Source: Perilla frutescens | Lineage: Eukaryota > Streptophyta > Magnoliopsida > Lamiales > Lamiaceae | Direction of reading: 5' to 3' | Assembly: GCA_026008535.1 (NCBI GenBank) | Contig: BRKX01000011.1 | Coordinates: 17,988,001 to 18,052,000, forward strand | DNA length: 64,000 nucleotides | Part shown: positions 1-11,430 of the stretch, one piece after another | Layout of the letters: each line of letters begins with the position of its first letter | Position numbering within the stretch: the stretch's first letter is position 1 | The notes under the pieces: model-generated | Told to the model about the DNA's origin: nothing | Databases searched by the model: none | What the model saw: only the letters and a program-made list of their open reading frames with translations | Translations under genes and position numbers: made by a program

Positions 1-725
1 GAAGTTTGTAAAAGCTGTAAGAGCAAAGATAGGGTTCTTGCTACTTGAGTAGCTAGTGAGTGAGACCGATTGAGGTAGGAAAACAAGAAAGTGTAACTTT
101 AGCCAGGCCGATACCACAACAATAGAGGTGGACTTGGCCAAGGAAAACTATTATTGTTTGGATAGGCATCACAACTTATGTAGACATAATTTTAATATAA
201 ATTCTAATTTAATCTACTTCGTTAAATTTGAATAGCTTAATTGGCATGAATTGTGAATTCACTAAAATAATTTCACTATTTCACTATTCTCATTTTATAT
301 AGTATATAGATTATTTACATTTTTTGTCTCGCAATTTTTTATGTATGAGAATTTAGATCATACGTCTATATATCTCGTAATCTCTTTTTTTTTTTTTGGA
401 GTTTTCGTTTATTATAATTTTTTGTTAATTGAAAACTTGTTTCAAAACATTTATGTTGACCCCATCTTAGTTATTATATAAAACTATAAATAAAATTACA
501 AATATACATCTTAAGTATATATATGTTTCGTCACATTATATATTTGAGTAATTTTATCTAGAATTCTAGAACACCATTCGCATCTCCAAATTAGTTCACC
601 CAACTCCAAGAAGCAAACAAAGTAATGAAATCTTTTAGAATCCCTCTAATTCATGCAATTAACTCTTGTGCCCGGGACCACAATCTCGTAGCTTATTATA
701 TTCCCCATCCTCATAAACACTGGTA
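1..725. other. AT-rich intergenic DNA, no gene seen
   Basis: The stretch is strongly AT-rich with short homopolymer runs. It has no open frame of note and no recognisable repeat boundary. I see nothing further in it. Confidence 0.6.
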
Positions 726-1326
726 GGGTTAATTATCAAATAAATCACCATTTTCTCATTTTTTTTTAAATTAGACGCTACATTTAAACTTAATTAATTA
801 CAATATCACGTTTTAATTTGTATATAATTTTTCTTGATAATTAAGTATGACATGTATTGTCTATAAACCATGTTGGCTGTCATATCAGCACACGTGTGTA
901 TCGAACGACATTGATTTTATCATTTCTTTCAATATATTTTCTATTTTAGAAACAAAATAATTATATTTGTTACACTTGTGTGACAACGTGACTGCCAACG
1001 TAATTTATAAACCAGATAAAAGTGACAGTCATTAGTCGACGTGGCTTCTCAACAAAAAAAAGAAGAGAAAGTAACAAAAGCGACGGTCATTCGTCGACAT
1101 GGCTTCTCAACCAAAAAAGAAGAGAAAATAACAAAAGCGACAATCATTTGTTACACGTGTGTGCCGACGTGACTACCAACGTGATTTATAAACGAGACAC
1201 ATCATACTTAATTGGTCAGAAAAATTGCGGATGTTTACTCTCATAAAAATTTAAATGTGGTGTTATATTTGACTAAGTTTAAATGTAGTGTCTAATTTTC
1301 AAAATGGTGAATTTGGCAATTAACCC
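726..1326. mobile_element. Non-autonomous DNA transposon (MITE) with about 75-bp terminal inverted repeats
   Basis: The left end (GGGTTAATTATCAAAT...) and the reverse complement of the right end (GGGTTAATTGCCAAAT...) match over about 75 bases. Both continue into ACCATTTT and a shared TTAGACxCTACATTTAAACTT stretch. The interior holds a short tandem array and no transposase. GGG-starting long TIRs fit a Mutator-like MITE, but no clear 8-10 bp target duplication is visible, so the superfamily is inferred. Confidence 0.6.
980..1202. repeat. Short tandem array inside the MITE (about 58-bp unit)
   Basis: Two near-identical units start at about 1022 and 1079. Each contains GTCATTxGTCGAC, TGGCTTCTCAAC and an AGAAGAGAAA tract. 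A third unit is partial from about 1137. The array is bracketed by a second repeated segment (ACGTGACTxCCAACGTxATTTATAAAC) at about 985 and 1170. The 74-codon open frame here is a by-product of the array. Confidence 0.6.
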
Positions 1327-1591
1327 ATCAAAGTAACTAAAGTTGGGAGACAGATAAATTCACTAGTAGAGAGGTTGTAACTTTACCAGTGACCGCTCAA
1401 AACAACCGTGTTAAATAAAAGGAAACAACAGAGACATCAGCTCAAAAAACAAATAGCCCTTTAAAACACAGCAAGTATTTCTCAAGGTAAAAGAATTTCA
1501 GGGAACCTGCTGAGAGTAGATGAAAATTTTCAAATCATATCGATGTTTCTAAACAAGAAGCAAGTACAGTGTAATTTGATCGAAAATGTAG

Positions 1592-3097
1592 CTACAACGA
1601 TACAGTTCGCTTATAAAGTACTTCATCATCGCTCTCGTCTTCCTCCTCTGATACAACATTATCATTCCCAGGAAGCTGTAACTTGCCACCCATATAAAAT
1701 GATGGACCAGAGCTCTCAGCCTCTATATACGAACCTTGAAGTCGTTCTTCAAACCTTTGATCGCTACAATTGAGGAACCAGGCCAACGAACATCTAATCC
1801 CCTTGCTCTTTAACCTCTGGTACCTTGGTTTGATCCGTGATTCTAAGCCGTAAGTGAAGTATTCAGGAAACTCGACCAGCTCTTTCAACGGCCTGCCCAT
1901 TTCACTCTTGAAATAGTAGTAACTGTTCTTCATGAGCCCCACTTGAAGAGCAACCAGTTGAGGACACTTGACAACCATCTTTGCCACGTCATCAGCAGCA
2001 ACACCCCGTCCCCGTAGGAACTCAACTGGTTTCATGATCACGTTTTGTTTGAGACTAACGATCTGTGGCATGCTCTCAATAACACGAGCAAATCCATCAG
2101 GATCGATCTTGAGCTTCAGGTTGAAAAAGTACTGCTGGGAAGACAGTTTAGCCTTCAAAGGCAATCCAAGAATTTGTGGATATTGTGCAATGATAGATGC
2201 AAGTGCTTCCTTCCTGATACCAAAACTCAACAAACAATCCACATTTGGTTTCACAGTCTCTTCAACATCATAGCCGAGAATATAAGCCCGCTTCTCAAAC
2301 ATTCTAGATAAAATCTTCTTAGGCAAGCCCAACGAGACCAAATAATCCACAAGCGGCTTTATCATTGTCCCGACTCTCATCCCCAAGATATATGGATACT
2401 GCGTCACCATTGGGCCAATGTCCCTCGGATTAACCCCTATACTTACCAAGTAAGCAACTGACGTACTCATTGTGCCCTCAAGCTTAAAACCTAACAACTC
2501 CGGATACTTCATCAACACATAACCCATATCTTGTCTCTCCACATCAAGCCCTCGTAGAAACTTAACAACTGATGCAAGCTCCACCACAACACTCGCGTGC
2601 AGACACTGTGGATAGTTCTTCACAAACTCCCCCATCCTCGCCCTCGGAATCCCAATCTTTTCCAAGTATCCCAACACTGGAATGATGTTCTTACGCACAC
2701 TACAACCCAGCATTAACGGGTACTCATTGATATCATCTATAGTCAAGCCTATTTTCTGCAAAAACTCAACACGTTCGCGCATAACCTCAACAGTGGAGGG
2801 CAATTCGAGTTCCTCTAGCTCATCAGGCACAATGCCTATGGATTTCAAGTAATCACAAACTATCACCCTAGACACCAATTTCTCCTTTCGGCCTTGGATG
2901 ACACCCCAAGTCACAGTAGGCATCTCGTATTCGGGGAAATTCGACGACTTCGTCGAATAGGGCTCTCGAAGCAGTTCATGAAAAAATGGGGATTTAGGGT
3001 TTTGCAAGGGTTTAAGAAAGGGTGCAAAATTTGGATTTTTGGGCGTTTTGCAGAATATGGAGTTTAATTGACGGGTTTTTCTCAAAATCGCAGCCAT
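1592..3097 (-). CDS. MTERF4: mTERF-family organellar nucleic-acid-binding protein, mTERF4 (BSM/RUG2) orthologue
   Basis: A single intact exon encodes 501 residues. The N-terminal 60 or so residues are basic and Ser/Pro-rich with few acidic residues, as in a plastid or mitochondrial transit peptide. From about residue 60 (PTVTWGVIQGRKEKLVSRV) there are successive mTERF helical repeats of about 35 residues, each with the xxPxxLG or YPQxL signature: YPLMLGCSV, YPQCLHASV, YPELLGFKL, YPYILGMRV, YPQILGLPL, MPQIVSLKQ, CPQLVALQV. The C-terminus is acidic (SEEEDESDDEVLYKR). I recognise the protein as Arabidopsis mTERF4 by near-colinear similarity. Family members bind organellar RNA or DNA; mTERF4 is known to be needed for chloroplast intron splicing and plastid gene expression. 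The ATG at 3097 is the first in frame after a likely leader intron. No frameshift or missing repeat is seen. Confidence 0.93.
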   Translation of the reverse strand: MAAILRKTRQLNSIFCKTPKNPNFAPFLKPLQNPKSPFFHELLREPYSTKSSNFPEYEMPTVTWGVIQGRKEKLVSRVIVCDYLKSIGIVPDELEELELPSTVEVMRERVEFLQKIGLTIDDINEYPLMLGCSVRKNIIPVLGYLEKIGIPRARMGEFVKNYPQCLHASVVVELASVVKFLRGLDVERQDMGYVLMKYPELLGFKLEGTMSTSVAYLVSIGVNPRDIGPMVTQYPYILGMRVGTMIKPLVDYLVSLGLPKKILSRMFEKRAYILGYDVEETVKPNVDCLLSFGIRKEALASIIAQYPQILGLPLKAKLSSQQYFFNLKLKIDPDGFARVIESMPQIVSLKQNVIMKPVEFLRGRGVAADDVAKMVVKCPQLVALQVGLMKNSYYYFKSEMGRPLKELVEFPEYFTYGLESRIKPRYQRLKSKGIRCSLAWFLNCSDQRFEERLQGSYIEAESSGPSFYMGGKLQLPGNDNVVSEEEDESDDEVLYKRTVSL

Positions 3098-3109
3098 TTC
3101 AGTAAACCT

Positions 3110-3254
3110 CTATCAAATGGAACTCAATAAATGATTCTTGATAAATATTATTGAAATCAAGAATTTTTTTGAAAGAACAACATACAGCTGAAGCATTTCT
3201 AAGGATAAAGATTGATGGATATCTCTCAATGTGAAAAACAACAGAAAATTTTAC
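3110..3254 (-). other. Probable 5'-UTR intron of the mTERF4 gene
   Basis: Reading the minus strand, a consensus donor (TTTTCAG|GTAAAATTTT) lies at 3254 and a T/A-rich acceptor ending in TAG lies at about 3110. The acceptor is 12 bases before the ATG. The upstream leader (about 3255-3420) is pyrimidine-rich. This is inferred from splice signals only; the acceptor could be two bases further in. Confidence 0.5.
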
Positions 3255-3599
3255 CTGAAAATTTATGCAGCCATGGAAAAGAAGAGAGATCGCCGTTGTG
3301 AAGTGAAAGAGAGTTGGAGCTTCGGAAATTGGGCGCTGAATATGGATATCGAAGAAACCGCATACCCGGAAGTAACGACCCGACCCGAACATAAACAAAA
3401 CGGTATGATCCAATTATCAAGCCCAAATAAAAGCATACCCCCGACCCAAATAAATAAAGGGTTTTTAATGGAGAAAAAAAGTTTTAAGTGTAAATATATA
3501 AAAATAGACAAAATGAAAGAGTAATTGGGAAAAAAAAAACAAGATATAAGGCTATAGGAGTTATTTGGGTAATTTGACTTATCCCCACACCCCAATCAT

Positions 3600-4290
3600 T
3601 GGGTAACTGTACCTTTTACATTTTTTTAATAACTAAACAATAAATGCACTCACACCTAACATATAAAAATAAAAAAATGACCGATCCTACCGAAATTTAA
3701 CATAACGAAAACTGAGAATAAATAACGATTGACGTAACGACAATTTTTTAAAAACTATCGTTATGCATTAACGAAAACTGATAATCAATAACGATTGCCA
3801 TAACGATTTTTTTTAAAAAAGTAACGTTATGAATTTAATTATGCATAACGAAACTAATTTCATAACGAAATGCCTAACGAAACTAATTTCATAACTAATT
3901 TCATAACGAAAGTAATTATGCATAATGAAACTTATTTCATAACGATTTTTTTTTTTTAAAAAGTAACGTTATGCATTTAATTTTTTTATAGACTAACGTT
4001 TTTTATTTTAAAGAAAACGAAATGCATAGTGACTGGGGTAACGTTATGTATTTAATTTACTAACAAATCTTTATGCATTTAATTATGCATAACAAAAGTT
4101 TAAAAATGAGAATGTCATTATCATTATGCATTAACGAGAATGCCCATAACGAAAATGCATTAACAAAAGTTTAAAAATGAGAATGCCATTATCATGATGC
4201 ATTAACGAGAATGTCCATAATGAAAGTTTAAAAATGAGAATGCCATAATCATTATGCATTAACGAGAATGTCCATAACGAAAAAATTACT
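3600..4290. repeat. Degenerate tandem repeat region upstream of mTERF4
   Basis: The motif CATAACGAAA and its variants TAACGATT and GCATTAACGAGAATG recur dozens of times. The clearest units start at about 4097, 4168 and 4225, each running from AGTTTAAAAATGAGAATG through ATTATGCATTAACGAGAA. Spacing is 71 and 57 bases. There is no coding frame. It may be the interior of an old transposon or a local minisatellite. Confidence 0.7.
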
Positions 4291-5528
4291 TTTGAATCTC
4301 ACAACTTTTTCCTTAATTTGCAAATGCTGACATGTATATTCTAATATGTAGCAATTACAAGTTACAGCACCAAAAAAAATTACCACTCTTTAATTTCTTG
4401 CAATTAGAGAATCTTCAATTTTTTCAACAACAAAAGAGCGTTGTATCAACTATAAAATGATAGCATTCCAATGATTATTATTGAATCTCTAAAAAAAAAC
4501 TGATTATTATTGAATGTATCATACTGATTATTGAGTAAAAGTGGTCGTGCCACTTTATTAGGTTGAAGACAAACCATTTACTTATAAATCGGGTTTTATG
4601 AGAGTGTGTTGGATTCAATATCTATTTGTAATAATTATGTCGGGTAAATTTTATCGGAAAAAATAAGATTATTATAGTTAGATGAATAATGTAATAGTCA
4701 CGTTTTGAAATTACAAATTACGGAACATTGTTACATGCATTGCACGTGATGACTATTATTTTCTTTATCGAATCTTGTTCTTCAATGTACACAGTTCCTC
4801 AAATTGTTGCAAAATTAATGATTAGAACAACTTAATTAACATTTAATTTATGAAAAAGACAACAATTTTGATTAATCCCTGTTCCATATAAAGTGAAAAA
4901 GTTCACCATCGACTCATAGTATTTCAACAATGATTGTGCATAAATTTGTAGAAGTTCGTGATGTATTTACTAAAGTTGAAAATCCATAATATTTATGAAC
5001 AAGTTAAAATTTAAGCAGCTTGTTCTAAAATAAAATAAAATTAAGTGACTTGTGACTCTTATTCACATTATTTTTCCTTGTCTGGTCTTGATGAAATGGG
5101 AAGTTTTCAAAGATAAATTCGTCCAACGTCTAGTTGTCATTAATTAGAATTTTAATGCATTCTTCAACATTTTTTTTATTATTCGTCTTTGTTTCTTGTC
5201 CTTTCCTTGTACAACGACAGGTTATACAGGCTGCAACTCCATAATTGATTTTATTTTATTTTTCTCTCCCACTTCTGTTTTTGTCCTTTTTAATTAAATT
5301 CTCATTTACTCCTACTTGATTTGGCTAAGGTTCTTCAATTGAGGCACTTCATATATTTTTGGATTGCACTGGATACAATATTCGAATTTTCTCATCATTT
5401 GTTGCATAGTCGAGATTTCTCATAAAGTGTATTTCGGTTGATACTTGTAAGCTCAGTCCTTTTGTAGTATGTAGTGTAGAAATCTATTATTTATTTTCTA
5501 TGTTTCCTTATGAGTTGGTAGGATATTT
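4291..5528. other. AT-rich intergenic DNA, nothing recognised
   Basis: No open frame, terminal repeat or RNA gene was found. The composition is uniform and AT-rich. Confidence 0.5.
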
Positions 5529-5702
5529 TGTTAGAGAGTTGCTTTACTTAAATTGTAAAACACGCTTTAACTTTGTGAGCTAATATAAATAGCTCACGCC
5601 TTCGTTCTATTAGGTTAACAGATGGAAAATATGAATCCATTGATTTCTCTCCAGATTTTTTTTCCCAAATTAACTTCTTCTTTTCCTTCACTTTAATTAA
5701 CA
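5529..5702 (+). repeat. 5' LTR (174 bp) of a decayed Copia element
   Basis: The LTR starts TGTTA and ends TAACA. It contains a TATA box (AATATAAATAG at about 5582-5592) and is followed directly by a primer-binding site. No second LTR copy was found because the 3' part of the element is gone. Confidence 0.7.
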
Positions 5703-5715
5703 TGGTATCAGAGTC
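5703..5715 (+). other. Primer-binding site complementary to initiator tRNA-Met
   Basis: TGGTATCAGAGTC immediately follows the LTR end. It matches the standard plant Copia site TGGTATCAGAGC at 11 of 12 bases. Confidence 0.75.
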
Positions 5716-5786
5716 GGATTGTGAATTCTTCCACAACATGCTGAAACAAAATCGTAGGGTTCCATAGAATGTATTGGCTGACCAGT

Positions 5787-7140
5787 TGATGCACTAAATA
5801 TTATGCAATAAACTGCAACTAACACATGTCATGTAATATAGCAAGTGAATCGAGTATCGTATCCACAGAGACTAAATTATTAAACATACTGAGTACTAAG
5901 CCAACAGTTCCCTATTATTCAGGCTAGCTATTTCTTTGGTTTGAATTATTCCTAGACATGAATGCAAATCTAAACTTAAAATAAATAATTAAGAAAATAC
6001 GGAAGCAAATTAACCAAACTAAATTAATTCAGAGATCCGTTATGTATTAGTTCAATCATAATAATTCCTACTTTTAATCCAGTTATTGGTGGAGAATCAG
6101 AAATATCGCTATCTATCTCCGTCAGGTCTCAAGGTAGTCGTGGATTAACAAATTAACTATCACTTTCGTCTCTAGATTAATTTATCAACTCTTTAAAGCA
6201 TCAGATTAAATCTCCTACTGATTCCTCAGAACATGTATCAATTTGTTCAATTAATCCCACTAGTTAATTATCTCCGTCAGGTCTCAAATTAACTAGCTAG
6301 CATGCATCGATTATGGCCATTAATCTATGCATGAAATGAAAAGCACTTGAACAATTGAACACAATAATCAGAAGGGAAAAATAACATAATTAAATTAATT
6401 TCATAACTTCAACATGTTTACAAACCCTAGAATTAATACGAGTCTAGTCGTTCATCGTAAAATAACAATCTAAGAAAAATAAAGTACGAATTACAAAAGC
6501 CATAGCGAAAATTAAAATAAAAACATAAACAACTTATGGATATTTGAATCTTCGATCTCTGTCTTCCTTTGTCTTCACATCTCTTCTCTGCTCTTCTATA
6601 GGGTAAAAGTGTGTGAATTTTCGTGTAAAGAAGAGTCTTAAATAGTTGGGCCGAGTATGGATGGGTTCTGGAATCAAACAAGGAAAGAGAGAAAAATCCG
6701 CCACAAACTACCTTAACACACACGATCCATACGCCAAGAGGGTCCTTGCGCACGGGCCGTGCGCCAAGAGGGTCCTTGCGCGCGGGCTGTGGCGGTTCTA
6801 TATACAGAAGCGCATGGGTCGTGTGCCTTGGTGGTTGTTCTGCACGGACCGTGCGCCTTCCCACACGGGCCGTGTGCCTCGGTGGTCTCATGCACGGGTC
6901 GTGCGAGACTTTGATCAATGAGTTCATCCTATTTCCATCCTGTTTTGCCCCATTCTCACTTTCAACTTTACTCATCTCGACTTCTGACTCCTTTTTACTC
7001 TTCATTTACTTCAAAACTTGACAAACTCGTGAAAACAACAATAAAATAAGAATTGAACTTAAACGCACTCTAGAAGCTCACAAACCACATACAATGCACC
7101 AATTTCAAACCCGAAATAGATGAAAAACTCGAGATTATCA
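5787..7140 (-). mobile_element. Solo LTR (1354 bp), Tat/Athila-like, inserted in the Copia leader
   Basis: On the minus strand it runs from TGATAATCTCGAG to GTGCATCA. A 5-bp target duplication flanks it (CCAGT at 5782-5786, CCAGA at 7141-7145, one mismatch). It resembles the LTR at 9416-10898 in having a TGATAA start. No internal domain remains, as expected after LTR-LTR recombination. Open frames inside it are not genes. The Copia leader and gag continue on both sides, so this insertion is younger than the Copia. Confidence 0.75.
6715..6910. repeat. Cluster of GC-rich near-palindromes in the solo LTR
   Basis: Six or more variants of the partial palindrome CACGGGCCGTG are spaced every 20-40 bases (for example GCACGGGCCGTGCGCC, CACACGGGCCGTGTGCC, GCACGGACCGTGCGCC). 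GC content is far above the AT-rich surroundings. Similar ACGGGC/GCCCGT motifs are known from other plant Gypsy LTRs. Confidence 0.7.
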
Positions 7141-7257
7141 CCAGAAAATGGGCGCCAATAATAGAAAATAGGAAAAAGCTCCTGAGCGAGCCGGAAATCA
7201 AAATTTGAGGTACAACAGTAGAGAAAATATGGTTCTATATCCAAATCTAAACCGACA

Positions 7258-8440
7258 TATGTTGTATTTACCTGGGTCAGATCATTTCCAGGTATGCAAT
7301 TGGTCTCTGCATAGTTAACTGGATCTAATGAAACTGTAAAGCTTATGCAATTCTTAATAGGTTTGAATAACACTTATGAGCAAACACGCAGTCGGATTCT
7401 TATATTAGATCCACTCCCAAGTGTTAACAAAGCATATTCGATGGTTTTGAGTATGGAGAAACAAAAAGATGTGCATCTATCTTATGTAGATACTGATGAG
7501 CATAAGGCATTTCAAACTGAGGGAAAATGGTATTGGAAACAGGGATATAATGCTGAAAAAACTGAAGCAAATGCAATGAAGATGCAAGGTTATAAGCCCA
7601 AAAGGACTAAGGAGGAAAAGGTAGAGTTAAGGTCTGATCACTGTTAGGGACCTGGGCATGAGAAGAGTGATTGCTTTAAACTTCATGGTTTCCCGGATTG
7701 GTACAAGAAATTAAAAGATCAGAAGAAGAGGCACTCGTGCTAATGCAGTTGATACATCACCTTGCACTGGAAAGGGAGGCCAGAAAGAGCGAAATGGACA
7801 AGACATGGGAAAGATGATACAAACAGAAGTTGCTAGATACTTTGGAGGTGATTTTGGTGCTGCAAACTTTGCCTACTTTGGAGGCTATGTAGGTATTAAT
7901 CTTACTCTGCCGTATGTGTGTTCAGTGTTTAATCAACTTGAAAATGGTTCATGGATTATTGATACAAGAGCTAGTAATCACATGTGTTGCAACCAAAACC
8001 ATTTTACTTTCTTAGAGACTCTAAGTTTTCCTGTCCCATGTCTATTTACCTAATGGAACAAAACAAACAGTTTAGAAATGGGGGGAGGTTGTTTTGAATG
8101 ATAAGATCACTCTGCACAAGGTTCTTTTCGTTCTAAAATTTCACAATAATCTCCTATCAGTAGTACAATTAGCTAAAAACCAATCAATTAGATGTATTTT
8201 CTCTTCTGATAGTTGTGTTATACAGGACAGAGAACTAGGACTCTACTAGCCTTTGGAAGAATAAGTAGAAGAATACATGTTATAGATCACATTCCAGGGA
8301 GATCCAGTGACAAGCCCAGTTTTGAGCCATAAATAGCTTTGCATTCTAATTCTTGTACTACCATTGTTGCCTTGTGGCACAAGCGTTTAGGACATCCTTC
8401 ATTTATAGTTATATCGATTTTATCGCACAAACTGTCAATC
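7258..8440 (+). pseudogene. Copia gag-protease-integrase fragment, dead
   Basis: In pieces across frames one can read an N-terminal gag motif (GMQLVSA*LTGSN, 7290-7330), then after a deletion the gag body (LNNTYEQTRSRILILDPLP, 7345-7647). A zinc knuckle remnant follows (SDHC*GPGHEKSDCFKLHG) in which the first Cys is Ser and a stop interrupts. The protease motif is WIIDTRASNHM, with the usual Gly after DT changed to Arg. The GAG-pre-integrase motif LWHKRLGHPS lies near 8380. Several stops and frameshifts are present. The rest of pol is missing; at about 8440 the sequence switches to a minus-strand Gypsy gag. This belongs with the LTR at 5529-5702. Confidence 0.8.
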
Positions 8441-9349
8441 CTGCTATCCTAGTTCGATGCCCTTTCTGATTCACTTACAATACGAACGCCCTCTCCACTG
8501 AAGTCTCGGTTGTCTTCAGCCATTTCAGTAAGAATTCTGAATGCTTCAACAGGCTGTTTGTTCAAAATTGACCCTCCACATGAGGCATTCACGATCGTTC
8601 TCTCATGTGGTCTCAATCCTCTAACAAAATACTAAATCCTCAGTAATCTGGTGTTGTGGGCATTTCGCCAGCATCGCCTGGAATCTTCCCCAATAGTCAT
8701 AGAAACTCTCCTTAGTTCCCATATTCAGGCTCCCTATTCTTCTTCTCATTTCTTATACTATGTATGGTGGGTAAAATCTCTCCAAAAACTTCTACTGAAG
8801 TTGTCTCCATGTGGTCACAGCGCCAGTCGGCAATGTGTATAGCCGGTCCCGTGCCCAATCCTGAAGGATAAAAGGGAATGAGACCAACCGCATATACTCC
8901 TCTCGTCCATGGTCAGATGGTTGAGTCTGGCAAACCATCTCAAAATTTTGCAAGTGTCTTTGTGGATCCTCTCCGGACATTTCGTGGAACTTCAGCAAGA
9001 TTTGGATAAAGTTTGCATGAATATCCCAGTTCTGAGTCACAACTGAGAGTGTAATGCCCATCGGGCGTAGATTTATGTTGGTCGGGAAGACCAACTGCCT
9101 TAGAGTCCGGTTGTCATCTACCTTTTCATTTGCTGCGGCCATGTTGTTGATGTGGCCATTCTCAAACCGTCCTTCCTCCTCGTGCCCTTCGGCTCCTTGA
9201 TCTTCTTGATCTTCTGGTGGTGGTGTGGGCTCACTAAGTCTGTTTGTGGCTTGGCGTGCCCTCTTCACTGCTGCCCTGTTTTTCCTCGAAGTCTTCTCTA
9301 TCTCCGGATCGTACAATAGAGTCTCCCCTAAAGAGCTTCTGGGCATCAA
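8440..9349 (-). pseudogene. Gypsy (Tat/Athila-type) gag fragment
   Basis: The open part (8792-9349, 185 residues) begins MMPRSSLGET and has a charged N-terminal region. It then enters the Retrotrans_gag domain (FHEMSGEDPQRHLQNFE, LVSFPFILQDWARDRLYTLP, TTWRQLQ). After a frameshift near 8790 the domain continues (IGSLNMGTKESFYDYWGRFQ, FVRGLRPHERTIV, CGGSILNKQPVEAF) to about 8440. The pattern of RLFPFSL-like, W-LxxLP and AAAGGS-like motifs is that of Athila/Tat gag proteins, which form the retrotransposon particle. No protease, RT or integrase follows. Cut off abruptly beside the Copia fragment. Confidence 0.8.
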
Positions 9350-9393
9350 CTTCCAAGCTCACCAGCTTGGAAGGTCAAATCACTGAAAATTAG

Positions 9394-9412
9394 CTCCCCG
9401 GCAACGGGCCAA
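9394..9412 (-). other. Primer-binding site of the Gypsy element
   Basis: On the minus strand the bases right after the LTR read TTGGCCCGTTGCCGGGGAG. This is close to the TGGCGCCGTTGCCGGGGA site typical of Tat/Athila elements, with a small rearrangement in the GGCGCC part. Confidence 0.65.
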
Positions 9413-9415
9413 TTT

Positions 9416-10898
9416 TGACGCGCAGTCATTTTGCGCTCAAAATAAATTTATATGCTCCTGTGCCCACAGCGAGCGTAGCTAGCTCATGAGTAAGGGTTGA
9501 TCCCACAGAGAGCTGTTGTGATTTCACCTTCGAGTAACCAATCACAAAAGGGGTTGGTTGTGTTGTCACTTTACTGGAAATTAAATCTGCAAAAGAACAC
9601 TAAAGAAAATATCAAGTAATAAAAGTTCTGGTATTTGAACTAGAATTTGGTTAAGTATAAAACTACTCGATTATGGGCACACCGATTTTCATACATGTTA
9701 AGTCACCCAGTTATGAAGACCGGATTCCTCTTTACGTCTCCTTATTCATCATTTCATTGTAGGTTTAAAAGCGATTCCTCATCAAGTAAACTTCTAACCT
9801 ATCACCCACCCCCGGTTCTCCAAAGAGATGTAAATGAATAGATAGCAATGTGCCCTAGACAAACCCAAGTTTATTGTGTTTACCGATCCTCGTGTGCCCA
9901 TAATAACCCATCAATTCTCTTATTACTATATGAAACAACATACAATCACGATTCGCCAATTTAATTAATAGTGGTGTGCCCTCTATGTCTAATGAATGAT
10001 CAGCCACATTGAGCATTTCAGACACACACTCACGTGGAATGAGCTCAAGAATCGACAGAAACCCATCATGCATTAATATGCACATTTCGGCCTCACGAGC
10101 TCAGATTTATACTTAAACCATTTTCATTGTTTAAATACCATAATTAAAGTTCTAGCCACTCATGCTAGATAAAACTAAAATAGCAGAAATAAAAGATATA
10201 ATATAGATGAAAGACTTACTGAATTAATAGGTAAAAACCTCAACTCCAACGTTGAGAATCATAAACATCACCTAAGTCCCAAAGGTTAAGGCCTATTGGA
10301 TTGTTCTTGCTGCCTAAGCAGCGTACTAAATGTAAATGCAGAAAATAAAATATTATAGCAGTATTTCAGACTTCCTAAGCATGCAAATCCATAAAAATAA
10401 ACTTGTTTTTATAGATACAATCCGTAAAGATTCAAATTCTCCCATAGGCGGGGGTCTTCAACTGCCTTCCTGGATTGGCGTGCCCTCCAGGCCTCCAGCA
10501 GTCCATCTCAGCTCCATCTCTTTCCAGATTGATCCCTTCCTTTCGTTCTTATCTTGTTTGAACAGTCTCCGAGAATTCCGCATGTGCCCATTTCCAAGCC
10601 TTTGGTCGAGTCTGCACGAGCATTGTAGGCACAACATCATCTGGTCAGCTTCATCCATTTCTAATATGCCCATTTTGCCTCCCGAATGTAGGATGGATAC
10701 TGAAGAAGTTCTCTGTGCCTCTGAATACGGTTTATGGCGACGAGATAGACTTGAATAATTGGGCATAAAATGCCCCTTTCACCAGACTCGACCTCTGAAA
10801 TGTCATTGACCCCAATCCTGGTTCTTTTTTGACTCAAAACAGACTAAAAAGGGTATTTATAAAATACCCATAAAAACACGAAATAAATGGACTTATCA
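9416..10898 (-). repeat. 5' LTR (1483 bp) of the Tat/Athila-type Gypsy element
   Basis: On the minus strand it starts TGATAAGTCCATTT at 10898 and ends GCGCGTCA at 9416, directly before the primer-binding site and gag. The 3' LTR is not in the window. The open frames in it (for example 10336-10758) have no domain signature and are not genes. Confidence 0.7.
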
Positions 10899-11012
10899 GT
10901 ATATAATTGACCTCTCTTTCTTACAAAGAGTAGCATGCTGTACTCAACCTTTGTCAAGTATAAACGTTAAGTTAGTATCTTTGTGACTCAACCTCACCAC
11001 ATTACTCACTTA

Positions 11013-11430
11013 GAGCATCTGCAACAATACTTTCTCATTTTCAAATATTTTATTATCGCGTAATCATCACGTCAAAAGTAAAATTCCTTCCAAAATACAT
11101 ACACATACAATAAAAATAAAAAAAAAGTACAAAATAAATAATAAAAAACAGAAAAAAGATAGTAGGGGGCAAGTTGCATGGAAGGGGTCGCATATGTGCC
11201 CACTCCCACTCTCAATTGCTCACACACGGTAATTTTTTATTTGAAAAGAAAGAGAATGTACCATACTTCTCAATTTCTCACTTGTTAAAAATAAAAAATA
11301 TCTAAGAAGTTACGGCACTTCCTCATCAAAATTCCTCCACTCAAAATTTCTTACTCACAAGCGAAAATTTCCCAAAAATAAGAATATATTGAGCGCCAAC
11401 TCACCATATTTTTAATTATTGGAAATGCTT
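11013..11430. mobile_element. PIF/Harbinger-type MITE (418 bp)
   Basis: The ends are GAGCATCTGCAAC on the left and GGAAATGCTT on the right, an imperfect inverted repeat of the GAGCATCTCCAAC type. They are flanked by the 3-bp duplication TTA (11010-11012 and 11431-11433). No coding capacity. Confidence 0.5.

Noticed and set aside
1543..2311. Plus-strand open frames opposite mTERF4
   Set aside because: They are antisense shadows of the conserved mTERF coding sequence.
3099..3595. Several overlapping frames upstream of mTERF4 on both strands
   Set aside because: They span the leader, its intron and a low-complexity tract and have no domain or codon conservation.
6433..7021. Long frames in both strands (up to 190 codons) with His/Arg/Pro-rich repeats
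   Set aside because: They fall inside a solo LTR and arise from the GC-rich palindrome array.
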